This document shows positions 13,285 to 19,511 of a stretch of 21,787 nucleotides of DNA, piece by piece. The stretch is taken from positions 1 to 21,787 of the forward strand of contig CABUVF010000011.1 of assembly GCA_902494945.1 (NCBI GenBank), written 5' to 3'. Position 1 is the stretch's first letter, and every line of letters starts with the position of its first letter. The notes below the pieces were generated by a model. It was given only the letters and a program-made list of their open reading frames with translations. It was not told where the DNA came from and searched no databases. The DNA comes from an uncultured Collinsella sp. (GTDB lineage Bacteria > Actinomycetota > Coriobacteriia > Coriobacteriales > Coriobacteriaceae). Both the position numbers and the translations under genes were made by a program.

Positions 13285-13857
13285 TTAGTTGAGCCTAAGG
13301 GCCTTCTGGATGGGCAGGTAGAGGGCGCCGACCAGAATGGCGTTAAACACGGCGGTCATGGCGACGACGGGCAACATGGCTGCGGCGAGCTCGCTCACCA
13401 CGCCGAGCATGGCCATCTTGATGACCATGAAGATGACGCCCGAGACAAAGGTGGTCACGAACGTTGCGACGATGGCGACGGCAGGCTTAACCTGGCCGCC
13501 CTTGGCAGCAGCGTTGACAATGACGGCCATGAGCATGGCGGCGATGCCCTCGGCGGCAAAATCGACAAACGGCGAGGTGGTGGTGATCTGGATCACGGCG
13601 GCCGAGATGAGGCCGATGACGAGCGCCTGACCAATGTTGGGGCGAACGACCAGGATGGTGAGGCAGAAGGCCGAGATGATGAACTCGGGGCTAATCATGC
13701 CGCCCGAGATGCCCGAGATGGCCTTGCCGACGGTGAAGTTGAGAATGAAGCCGGCGGCAAGGAGGATGGCGAGCAGGACAAGGGCACGGATATCGAGCTT
13801 ACCGCGGTCGGCGGTCTGGACGGTGCGGGGCTGGGCGGTGGTGGTGTTCTGAGACAT
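13285..13857 (-). CDS. ECF transporter S component, TrpP-like (predicted tryptophan-binding)
   Basis: The 190-residue protein has a short polar N-terminus and six hydrophobic segments, the size and form of an ECF substrate-binding S component. The GGMISPEFIISAFCLTILV stretch, followed by RPNIGQALVIGLISAAVIQ and TTTSPF, parallels the conserved centre of TrpP/YhaG-type tryptophan S proteins as I remember them. The Trp attenuator upstream independently supports tryptophan or a precursor as the substrate. ATG 13857 has AAAGGA about 9 nt upstream. The frame is open to 13971, but that extension crosses the leader terminator, so I reject it. The gene heads the S-AA'-T unit, which looks like a dedicated rather than a shared ECF module. 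Confidence 0.82.
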   Translation of the reverse strand: MSQNTTTAQPRTVQTADRGKLDIRALVLLAILLAAGFILNFTVGKAISGISGGMISPEFIISAFCLTILVVRPNIGQALVIGLISAAVIQITTTSPFVDFAAEGIAAMLMAVIVNAAAKGGQVKPAVAIVATFVTTFVSGVIFMVIKMAMLGVVSELAAAMLPVVAMTAVFNAILVGALYLPIQKALRLN

Positions 13858-13904
13858 GGTGAAAATCCTTTCGGAGGGGAAGTGCAAGAGAAGAAAGCGG
13901 AGGC

Positions 13905-14034
13905 GCGTGATGCGAATGCGATCGGGCTCGAGATAGAAAAAGGCCCCCGGTCGAAACCGGAGGCCTTCCAATCACCTAGAGCGCAAAAACAGGCGTGAGG
14001 GACTCACTGTCGACCGATCGTATTCGCATCACGC
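13905..14034 (-). promoter_or_regulatory. Tryptophan attenuator leader with mutually exclusive RNA pairings
   Basis: Read on the - strand, the region after the three Trp codons has several competing partners. GGCGUGA (14035-14029) pairs with UCACGCC (13998-13992), the classical 1:2 pairing. CGGUCGA (14016-14010) can pair with UCGACCG (13954-13948) in the 3' arm of the terminator, a possible antiterminator. A ribosome stalled on Trp codons would leave that segment free, while a ribosome at the stop codon would cover it. In addition 14034-14014 is complementary at 20 of 21 positions to 13925-13905, which lies beyond the terminator. The pairings are seen; the switch logic is inference from trp-operon attenuation. 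Confidence 0.75.
13936..13967 (-). terminator. Attenuator terminator with UUCG loop ahead of the S-component gene
   Basis: On the - strand AAGGCCTCCGGT (13967-13956), loop TTCG, ACCGGGGGCCTT (13951-13940) form a 12-bp stem with one G-U pair, followed by TTTCTATC that extends the T-run. It lies between the leader peptide and the S gene, so a transcript stopping here never reaches the transporter genes. Confidence 0.93.
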
Positions 14035-14072
14035 CACCACCAGTTGTTGAGAGACGTCATCGTGTTCTTCAT
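14004..14072 (-). CDS. 22-residue tryptophan leader peptide (three consecutive Trp codons)
   Basis: The frame starts at ATG 14072 with AAAGGAG (14087-14081) 8 nt upstream, a strong ribosome site, and stops at TGA 14006-14004. The peptide begins MKNTMTSLNN, then WWW (codons 11-13), then RDANTIGRQ. Three adjacent codons for the rarest amino acid are a very unlikely chance event. Together with the terminator 37 nt downstream they define a transcription attenuator of the trpL type. Trp-starved ribosomes would stall at codons 11-13 and prevent the terminator; Trp-replete ribosomes would reach the stop codon and allow it. The 5' leader word GCAUCACG (14095-14088) and CCACCA (14080-14075) can pair with CGUGAUGC (14033-14026) and UGGUGG (14042-14037). 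The leader's own ribosome site may thus be gated as well. Confidence 0.9.
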   Translation of the reverse strand: MKNTMTSLNNWWWRDANTIGRQ

Positions 14073-14126
14073 GTTGGTGGCTCCTTTCGTGATGCCGTGG
14101 CGCGGTCGCACCTAGTTGCTGTTGCG

Positions 14127-14180
14127 CTGCACTATAGCACAGCGATATATGTGCAGGGAAATCTTTTTTGAAAAGATTTC
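14127..14180 (-). promoter_or_regulatory. Candidate promoter and palindromes upstream of the Trp leader
   Basis: On the - strand TATAGT (14136-14131) is a plausible -10, giving a start near 14124 and about 50 nt before the leader ATG. An inverted repeat CTGCAC/GTGCAG (14127-14132 and 14151-14156) brackets it. Further upstream GAAATCTTTT (14158-14167) and AAAAGATTTC (14171-14180) form a perfect 10-bp palindrome with a 3-nt loop, which lacks a downstream T-run and so looks more like an operator than a terminator. No clear -35 was found. Confidence 0.45.
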
Positions 14181-14212
14181 AGCGGCGTTTCCCGCCGGTC
14201 AGATGACGGGCT

Positions 14213-14248
14213 AGGAGGGCAAGGCCGCTCACGCTGTCTCGCCCTCCT
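14213..14248 (-). terminator. Possible terminator after the dipeptidase gene
   Basis: AGGAGGGC (14213-14220) and GCCCTCCT (14241-14248) form an 8-bp stem with a 20-nt loop, 17 nt after the stop codon of the - strand dipeptidase. There is no T-run on the - strand. Termination could be inefficient, which would let some transcripts run on into the Trp leader. Confidence 0.45.
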
Positions 14249-14264
14249 TTAGAACGTGAGGGTC

Positions 14265-16067
14265 TTAGGCCTTCTTGCGACGATAGAGCACGAAGCCGCA
14301 GACACCGATGATGACGACGGCACCAACAGCCATGGCGGCCATGTTGTTGCCCTCTGACTTCTCCTCGGTTGCCTCTTCCTTAACCTCGGGCTCGGCAACG
14401 TCCTCATCGGAGAGGGCCTCGTCGGCGTAGGTGATGGACTCGACCAGGCAGTCGTTGTCGGCATCGTAGTCACTCGGGACGAACTTCTCGGAGAAGTCGC
14501 CCTTCTTGAGGTAATCGCGCATCTCCTCGAGCATGGCCTTGCACTTGACGTAGGTGTTCTTGGTCGCGGCCTTGCCAGCCTTGTTGGCCAGGGCGGTGCG
14601 GGCCTCGGTGCCCTCGGCAGCCTGCATGGCCTCGTCGACGGTCAGGTTCTGCTCGATGAGCTCCTTCTGCAGAGCGTCGAGATAGGCGCGGACGCCGGTG
14701 GCGCAGTTGTCGCGGTTCTCCTCGGCGAGCGTGTTGATGTCCATGAGGACGTAATTGATGGAGTTCTTGGGCTCCTCGTTGTTCACGACGTCTTCCTCTT
14801 CACAGTGATCGAAGGAGACATCCTGATCGCTGAAGTAGGGGCTGACCTCGGTGAGCAGTGCGGAGTAGAAGGGAATAGCGACGGAGAACTCGGCGTTGGA
14901 GAGCATCTCCCACTGGATGGTCGCGATCTCGGGGTCCATGCCCTGACGGATCTGGAAGGTGTGGATCTCGGTGTTGCGGTTGGAGCCGATGGCATAGGCA
15001 CCGTCGGTGTTGGCGTTGAGGCCGGCGACATTCTCGCCACGAGTGGCAAAGCTGCGGATCATCTCAAAGGTGTTCCAGTCGGACTTGCCGGGCTGGAAGA
15101 ACAGCGGCTGCATCTCGTGGACCAGGGCGCCGGTCGTGGCACGAGCATCTTCGCGCTCGTCCTTAACGATCTCGTAGTCGGTGCCCTCGGCAAGCGGAGC
15201 CATGAAATAATCGCGGCCCTGGATATAGCGAGACCAAGAATGCATGGCCTTATCGCTAATTTCCTCACCGTAGGTCTGGGCAACGTCGAACTGGCCGTCC
15301 TCGAAGTACTTGGCAAAGCCCTTTTCTTCGGGCATGGTCTGAATGTCCTTGGAGTGGAGGCAGTTCTCGGTGTCGTCGAGGTTGACCTTGTAGTTAAGGT
15401 TGCCGATGTTGGGGTTGACCGAGGCGATGTCGTCGGTGAGCTTCATGGCAATCCACTGATGGCCAGAAAGTCCGGCGAACAGCCAGGTCTCGTTGTTGTC
15501 GGCGATGATGACCTGGTCGTTGGTGCAGATGCCCTGCTCGTCGACCAGGCTACCGAGGAGCTCGACGCCCTCGCGGGCCGTGGCACTCTCGCCCAGGATG
15601 ACGCTGGCGTAATTGTACTCACCGATGCCGGTCTCCTCGGTAATGGGGTCGGCCTCCTCAGCCTTCTCGTTGTAGGAGGTGCTCAGCGTGGCAGAGCAGG
15701 AGACGCCCTTCTCGTTGATGCCAGCCTCGGAATAAGCGTCATAGCGATCTTCCCACTGAGAGGGGTTGTCGCGAACGAAGGTGTAGCGGTAGGTCGCGCC
15801 CTTGGACTTGTACTCAAAGCCGGATTCGAGCGAGCTATACTCGCTGCCGTCCTTGTGCGCAGGCTCAATGCCAAAGTGCTTGATATAGCGCGGGCTAAAG
15901 TCCTCTGCGCGGCCGTAGTACGTGTTGCCGTCCGCCGTGAGTTTGCTGCCCATGTAGATCTGGGTGCAAGCGAGCGCCGAGGTCGGCATGGCCATAATGG
16001 CCGCAGCTCCGAATGCGAGGCCGCAGCCAAGCTTCTTGAGCGTGTTGACGGGATGAGTAAACCTCAT
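14265..16067 (-). CDS. C69-family dipeptidase, exported and membrane-anchored
   Basis: This 600-residue protein belongs to the PepD/C69 Ntn-hydrolase family. The signal peptide (about residues 1-33, ending SALA) is followed directly by CTQIYMGSKL, so export processing would expose Cys34 as the N-terminal nucleophile. Family blocks follow: GNTYYGRAEDF, EAGINEKGVSCSAT, GICTNDQVIIADNNETW and FATRGENVAGLNANTDGAYA. The C-terminus has an acidic Glu-rich spacer, a hydrophobic helix (AMAVGAVVIIGVCGFVLY) and a basic end RRKKA without LPXTG, so it should stay in the membrane facing outward. It probably cleaves dipeptides outside the cell. ATG 16067 has GGGAGGG 3 nt upstream. An in-frame TTG 12 nt earlier overlaps that site and is rejected. 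The downstream Trp-transport unit is on the same strand. Confidence 0.92.
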   Translation of the reverse strand: MRFTHPVNTLKKLGCGLAFGAAAIMAMPTSALACTQIYMGSKLTADGNTYYGRAEDFSPRYIKHFGIEPAHKDGSEYSSLESGFEYKSKGATYRYTFVRDNPSQWEDRYDAYSEAGINEKGVSCSATLSTSYNEKAEEADPITEETGIGEYNYASVILGESATAREGVELLGSLVDEQGICTNDQVIIADNNETWLFAGLSGHQWIAMKLTDDIASVNPNIGNLNYKVNLDDTENCLHSKDIQTMPEEKGFAKYFEDGQFDVAQTYGEEISDKAMHSWSRYIQGRDYFMAPLAEGTDYEIVKDEREDARATTGALVHEMQPLFFQPGKSDWNTFEMIRSFATRGENVAGLNANTDGAYAIGSNRNTEIHTFQIRQGMDPEIATIQWEMLSNAEFSVAIPFYSALLTEVSPYFSDQDVSFDHCEEEDVVNNEEPKNSINYVLMDINTLAEENRDNCATGVRAYLDALQKELIEQNLTVDEAMQAAEGTEARTALANKAGKAATKNTYVKCKAMLEEMRDYLKKGDFSEKFVPSDYDADNDCLVESITYADEALSDEDVAEPEVKEEATEEKSEGNNMAAMAVGAVVIIGVCGFVLYRRKKA

Positions 16068-16290
16068 AATCCCTCCCAACTGTTGAGACCCCGCAAAGCT
16101 ATGTGGAATCTCAGCTAATAAATACTTCTATTAGCCTATAGGAAGTCTAAAGAGTATTCATCTATTTCGATGAAATACTCGATGAGCGTCCTAAAATATG
16201 CGATGAACGGATAAGAATACTCATTATGTAGCTTTACTTAAATAAAGGCACCCTGCAATTACTCTACCTAAATAAAGCACCTTGCACGGG
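16068..16290 (-). promoter_or_regulatory. AT-rich control region of the dipeptidase gene with repeated GAGTATT sites
   Basis: Three copies of the word GAGTATT occur: two read on the - strand (16180-16174 and 16222-16216) and one on the + strand (16152-16158). Two of them form a near-palindrome with the CATC/GATG extensions (16152-16162 and 16169-16180). Further upstream an imperfect 30-bp tandem repeat is present (16235-16257 and 16265-16286), sharing TAAATAAAG and CACC(C/T)TGCA. The AT content is far above that of the flanks. I could not fix a -35/-10 pair. No gene is supported here. Confidence 0.5.
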
Positions 16291-16304
16291 GCGCAAAGAA
16301 AAAT

Positions 16305-16339
16305 CCCCCGCTGTTTGGCAAATGCATAAACAACGGGGG
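16305..16339 (-). terminator. Intrinsic terminator after the 30-residue membrane protein gene
   Basis: On the - strand CCCCCGTTGTTT (16339-16328) pairs with AAACAGCGGGGG (16316-16305), with one mismatch, and is followed by ATTTTTCTTT. It ends the transcript of the diacylglycerol-kinase-like gene and the small gene. Confidence 0.9.
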
Positions 16340-16375
16340 AGACGATGATTGGATGAATATCATACCAATGTGGAA

Positions 16376-16468
16376 TTACTTCTTCCGGCGGTGGATAACG
16401 TTAATCGCATAGCCGATGAGCATGGCCAAAACGATGACGATAAAGCCGAGCAGGGGATTGTCGTTCAT
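16376..16468 (-). CDS. 30-residue single-pass membrane protein
   Basis: This short frame starts at ATG 16468 with AGGAGG (16478-16473 region) 4 nt upstream, an excellent ribosome site. It encodes MNDNPLLG, a hydrophobic helix FIVIVLAMLIGYAINVI (residues 9-25) and the basic tail HRRKK, then stops at TAA. The layout (polar start, one helix, positive-inside tail) is that of genuine small membrane proteins. It begins 10 nt after the stop of the diacylglycerol-kinase-like gene and is followed by a strong terminator at 16305-16339, so it is the last gene of that transcript. I recognise no family. It may modulate the lipid kinase or another membrane enzyme; that is inference from position. Confidence 0.75.
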   Translation of the reverse strand: MNDNPLLGFIVIVLAMLIGYAINVIHRRKK

Positions 16469-16477
16469 GGGGTCCTC

Positions 16478-17395
16478 CTATTTTCCGAGTGGGGAGAATT
16501 CGTCGACGATGAGATCGAGGCATTGCGGAAGTGCGCGGGCTCCAAAGACGCCCGAGTTGCTGGAGATGATTTCGCCATCGAACTGCATGCCCAGCGACGG
16601 GGTGCAGGTGATCTTGGCTTCTTTGGTCTGGATGATCTTAAACTGCGGACGGCCGAGCACCTTGCCGGCGGGGTCGAGCGCGGCGGTGATCACGGTCGGG
16701 AGCAGCTGCACGGTTTTTACGGGCTCGATGACCGCGATGTCGACCATGCCGTCGTTCATGCGGCAATCGGGGAACAGGTTGATGTCGTTTTGGATGACCG
16801 AGGTGTTGCCGGCCATGCAGCAGATGCCATCGAGCTCCTCGACAATGCCGTCATGTTCAATCGTAAAGTGCGCCACCGTGGGGTTGGGCGTAGCGAGCGC
16901 GGATAGGAAGTAGGCGATCTCGCCGATGTCGTTTTTGGTGGGGGCGGCCTTCATCATGATCTCGGCATCGTAGCCCGATCCGGCGATGATAATAAAGCCG
17001 TGGCGCTTTTCGTTGCCGTTCTCGTCGAGCCAAAAGAGCTCGCCCATGTCCGCCTTGACGGTACGGCCGACGCGACAGGCCTTGGCGAGCGCCGCGGCCT
17101 CGGGGGCATTGCCAATGTTGTTGAAGAACAGGCAGGCCGTGCCGGAGGGGAAGACGAGCGTGGGGACGCCGCATCCGCGCATTTGGTCGAGCACGTTGGA
17201 GACGGTGCCGTCGCCGCCCGAAATCACCACGCGATCAAACTCGCGCACGTCTGCCACGGCGTCCTCGGGTTCCATGCCATCGCCGATAAAACGCATCACG
17301 ACCTCGTCGCCGCCCTGCGCGAGGGCGTGCGTGAACGCGTAGATTTCATCTGAGCTGGGGCCCGATGCCGGGTTGTGGATGATAAGGCAGCGCAT
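16478..17395 (-). CDS. Diacylglycerol kinase-like lipid kinase (DAGK catalytic domain)
   Basis: This 305-residue protein starts with LIIHNPASGPSS, the usual first strand and loop of the DgkB/YegS family. It has the nucleotide-binding GGDGTVSNVLDQM (60-72) and FPSGTACLFFNNIGN, where the common GTxND is changed to GTACL. The C-terminal beta domain contains DCRMNDGMVDIAVI and GMQFDGE. It should phosphorylate diacylglycerol or a related lipid at the inner face of the membrane for phospholipid recycling. The altered GTxND segment leaves substrate and activity less certain. ATG 17395 has a weak GGGAA site upstream. It is divergent from the RNase D gene, with a shared AGTATAGT core at 17424-17431 that can serve as -10 on both strands. 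A 30-residue membrane protein gene follows in the same unit. Confidence 0.85.
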   Translation of the reverse strand: MRCLIIHNPASGPSSDEIYAFTHALAQGGDEVVMRFIGDGMEPEDAVADVREFDRVVISGGDGTVSNVLDQMRGCGVPTLVFPSGTACLFFNNIGNAPEAAALAKACRVGRTVKADMGELFWLDENGNEKRHGFIIIAGSGYDAEIMMKAAPTKNDIGEIAYFLSALATPNPTVAHFTIEHDGIVEELDGICCMAGNTSVIQNDINLFPDCRMNDGMVDIAVIEPVKTVQLLPTVITAALDPAGKVLGRPQFKIIQTKEAKITCTPSLGMQFDGEIISSNSGVFGARALPQCLDLIVDEFSPLGK

Positions 17396-17423
17396 ACTTA
17401 CGTTCCCGTTCTGTGACTAACCG

Positions 17424-17431
17424 AGTATAGT
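17424..17431. promoter_or_regulatory. Possible bidirectional -10 core between lipid kinase and RNase D genes
   Basis: AGTATAGT contains TATAGT on the + strand (17426-17431) and TATACT on the - strand (17429-17424). It would give short leaders to both divergent genes. No convincing -35 is present on either side. Confidence 0.35.
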
Positions 17432-17493
17432 TGTAGGGCAATGCCGATATCCTACCCGTGTTTTTCGGGCCTAACCTTATTCGATGGGTTGAT

Positions 17494-18627
17494 ATGTACA
17501 TTTCCACACATCAGGCTCTGCTCGACTTTTGTCAGCGCGCCCGCGAGTTCGACGCGATTGCCGTCGATACCGAGTTTTTGCGCGAGCGCACGTTCCACCC
17601 GCGCCCGTGCTTGGTTCAGATTGCCACCCCTGCCGAGAGCGTCGCGGTCGATCCTCTGGTGATCGACGACCTGTCTCCCTTGGCCGAACTCATGGCCGAC
17701 GAGAGCGTGACCAAGGTATTTCACGCCTGCTCGCAGGATATGGAGGTTATGCTCCATACCGTGGGCGCGCTGCCGCGTCCCATTTTTGACACGCAGGTGG
17801 CCGCCGCCTTTTTGGGCGAGCGCCAGCAGATTTCCTACGGCGCGCTCGTGCAGACGTTTTGCGGTGTCTCATTGCCCAAGACCGAGTCACTGACCGATTG
17901 GTCGCGCCGCCCGCTGACCGATAAGCAGATTGAGTACGCGATCGATGACGTCAAGTATCTGATCGTTGCCTATACCGAGATGATGAGTCGCCTGCGCGAG
18001 CTGGGCCGGGTGGACTGGGTGCTCGACGAGTTGCGTCCGCTGGCCGACGGGTCGCATTATCGCGCCGATCGTCACGAGGCATTCCGCAAGGTCAAGCGCA
18101 TCAACTCGTGCAGCCGCCATCAGCTGGGCATTGCGCGCGAGCTCGCCGCCTGGCGCGAGGACCGCGCCGAGCGCCGCAACATCCCGCGCAAGTGGGTCAT
18201 GTCCGACGATACGCTGCTGGCGCTCGTCAAGCGCAATCCCGTGCGCGTCGAGGAGTTCCGCAGCATCCGCGGCACCGATCAGCTGGGGGAGCGCGACGTG
18301 GACGGCGCGTTGATGGCCATCAAGCGCGGCGCGAGCTGCCCGCACGACCGCCTGCCGCTCATGGTGCGCGGGCATCGCCAGATTTCGCCGGAGTTGGAGA
18401 GCGTGACCGACCTTATGTATGCGCTTATTCGCTTGGTTGCCGAGCGCTCGGGCGTAGCGACCTCGGTCATTGCCTCGCGCGATGACCTGGCCGACTATAT
18501 TGAGCATCCCGAGCAGAGTCCCCTGCGCGAAGGCTGGCGCTTTGAGCTTGTGGGCTCGCGCCTGGACGATCTGCTCTCGGGCAATATGGGGTTGACGGTC
18601 AAAGATGGCAAAATTGAATTGCTATAA
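17494..18627 (+). CDS. rnd: Ribonuclease D with HRDC domain
   Basis: The 377-residue protein is a DEDD-type 3'-5' exoribonuclease that trims tRNA and other structured RNAs. The catalytic residues are visible: AVDTEF with Asp25 and Glu27, HACSQDMEVM with Asp82, and YAIDDVKY with Tyr148 and Asp152 (DEDDy type). An HRDC helical domain follows at about 205-285 (ELAAWREDRAERRNIPRKWV). A further C-terminal helical region has SPELESVTDL. The frame is open from 17458, but the family starts near YISTHQALLDFC, so I chose ATG 17494. The ribosome site (GGGTTGAT) is weak. The metallopeptidase gene follows after 64 nt. Confidence 0.9.
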   Translation: MYISTHQALLDFCQRAREFDAIAVDTEFLRERTFHPRPCLVQIATPAESVAVDPLVIDDLSPLAELMADESVTKVFHACSQDMEVMLHTVGALPRPIFDTQVAAAFLGERQQISYGALVQTFCGVSLPKTESLTDWSRRPLTDKQIEYAIDDVKYLIVAYTEMMSRLRELGRVDWVLDELRPLADGSHYRADRHEAFRKVKRINSCSRHQLGIARELAAWREDRAERRNIPRKWVMSDDTLLALVKRNPVRVEEFRSIRGTDQLGERDVDGALMAIKRGASCPHDRLPLMVRGHRQISPELESVTDLMYALIRLVAERSGVATSVIASRDDLADYIEHPEQSPLREGWRFELVGSRLDDLLSGNMGLTVKDGKIELL

Positions 18628-18691
18628 GGAAGCCTAGCCGCTTGAGTGGGTAGAATGCCTCCAACGTGTAACTCGATTCGAAGGAATTCGC

Positions 18692-19396
18692 ATGCCCTAT
18701 TATTATGGTTACGGCTTTGGCATCGACCCGCTGTACCTGCTGGTTGTTCTTGTTTGTACAGTGCTTGGCCTTGCTGCGCAGAGCTATATCAACTCGACGT
18801 ACAAGACCTGGTCCAAGGTTCGCTCGGACGGCGACACGGGTGCCACGGTCGCTCGCCGCATGCTCGACGCCAACGGTTGCAACGCCGTGGGTATCAAGGG
18901 TGTCGCCGGTGAGCTCACCGACCATTACAACCCGCAGGATAACAACCTGTATCTGTCGGATTCCAACCGTTCGGGCGGCTCGGTCGCAAGCGTTGCTGTC
19001 GCTTGCCACGAGGCAGGCCATGCCGCGCAGCGTCAAAGCGGTTACGCCATGATGAAGGTACGCACCGCTTTGGTCCCCGTCGTCAACTTTACCCAGAACA
19101 CCTGGACGATCGTGCTGCTCATGGGCCTGTTTATGAACATAGCAGGGCTCACGACCCTCGCGCTGATCTTCTTCTCGTTTAGCGTGCTATTCCAGCTGGT
19201 TACGCTGCCGGTCGAGATCGATGCCAGCCGACGTGCCGTGGCGTATATTGAGCAGTCGGGTATGAGCTCCAAGCAGGTCAACGGTGCCAAGAAGGTGTTG
19301 ACGGCAGCTGCGCTCACCTACGTGGCCGCGGCGCTCACCTCGATTATTCAGCTGCTCTACCTTATGGCTCGCTACAACAGAAACTCCAACCGATAA
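18692..19396 (+). CDS. YugP-like neutral zinc metallopeptidase, membrane-bound (Zn_peptidase_2)
   Basis: The 234-residue protein has a Tyr/Gly-rich start, one N-terminal membrane helix (about 13-30) and the zinc motif HEAGH (His106, Glu107, His110) inside VAVACHEAGHAAQR. Two further hydrophobic segments lie at about 136-172. The PVEIDASRRA segment (173-182) follows and carries the likely third zinc ligand. This is the arrangement of PF04298 proteins. Their substrate is not established. AAGGAATTCGC precedes ATG 18692 as a good ribosome site, and TAGAAT at 18651-18656 is a possible -10. Confidence 0.88.
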   Translation: MPYYYGYGFGIDPLYLLVVLVCTVLGLAAQSYINSTYKTWSKVRSDGDTGATVARRMLDANGCNAVGIKGVAGELTDHYNPQDNNLYLSDSNRSGGSVASVAVACHEAGHAAQRQSGYAMMKVRTALVPVVNFTQNTWTIVLLMGLFMNIAGLTTLALIFFSFSVLFQLVTLPVEIDASRRAVAYIEQSGMSSKQVNGAKKVLTAAALTYVAAALTSIIQLLYLMARYNRNSNR

Positions 19397-19412
19397 CAAA
19401 TGGGACCGACGG

Positions 19413-19442
19413 GCGCCGTGGGGATTTGTGTCCCCGCGGCGC
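19413..19442 (+). terminator. 12-bp hairpin after the metallopeptidase gene, abutting a -10-like box
   Basis: GCGCCGTGGGGA (19413-19424) and TCCCCGCGGCGC (19431-19442) pair through 12 positions including one G-T wobble, with loop TTTGTG. No T-run follows. TACTAT (19445-19450) comes 2 bp later and may be the -10 of xseA. Confidence 0.6.
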
Positions 19443-19511
19443 TGTACTATGTGTTGGACTTGAATTAGCGCAGGGCCGGAGCCCATGTGCACGATGACGA
19501 AAGGGGGCTGC

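Noticed and set aside
13858..13971. N-terminal extension of the S-component protein by 38 residues
   Set aside because: It would cross the attenuator terminator and lacks a ribosome site; ATG 13857 has AAAGGA upstream and starts a typical S component.
14158..14180. The AT-rich palindrome as the terminator of the dipeptidase gene
   Set aside because: The bases after the stem on the - strand are CCCTGC, with no T-run, and it lies about 85 bp beyond the stop codon, after another stem.
14805..16118. 437-codon frame on the + strand opposite the C69 dipeptidase
   Set aside because: The dipeptidase has signal peptide, nucleophile Cys and family motifs; the opposite frame has no recognisable motif and is a codon-bias shadow.
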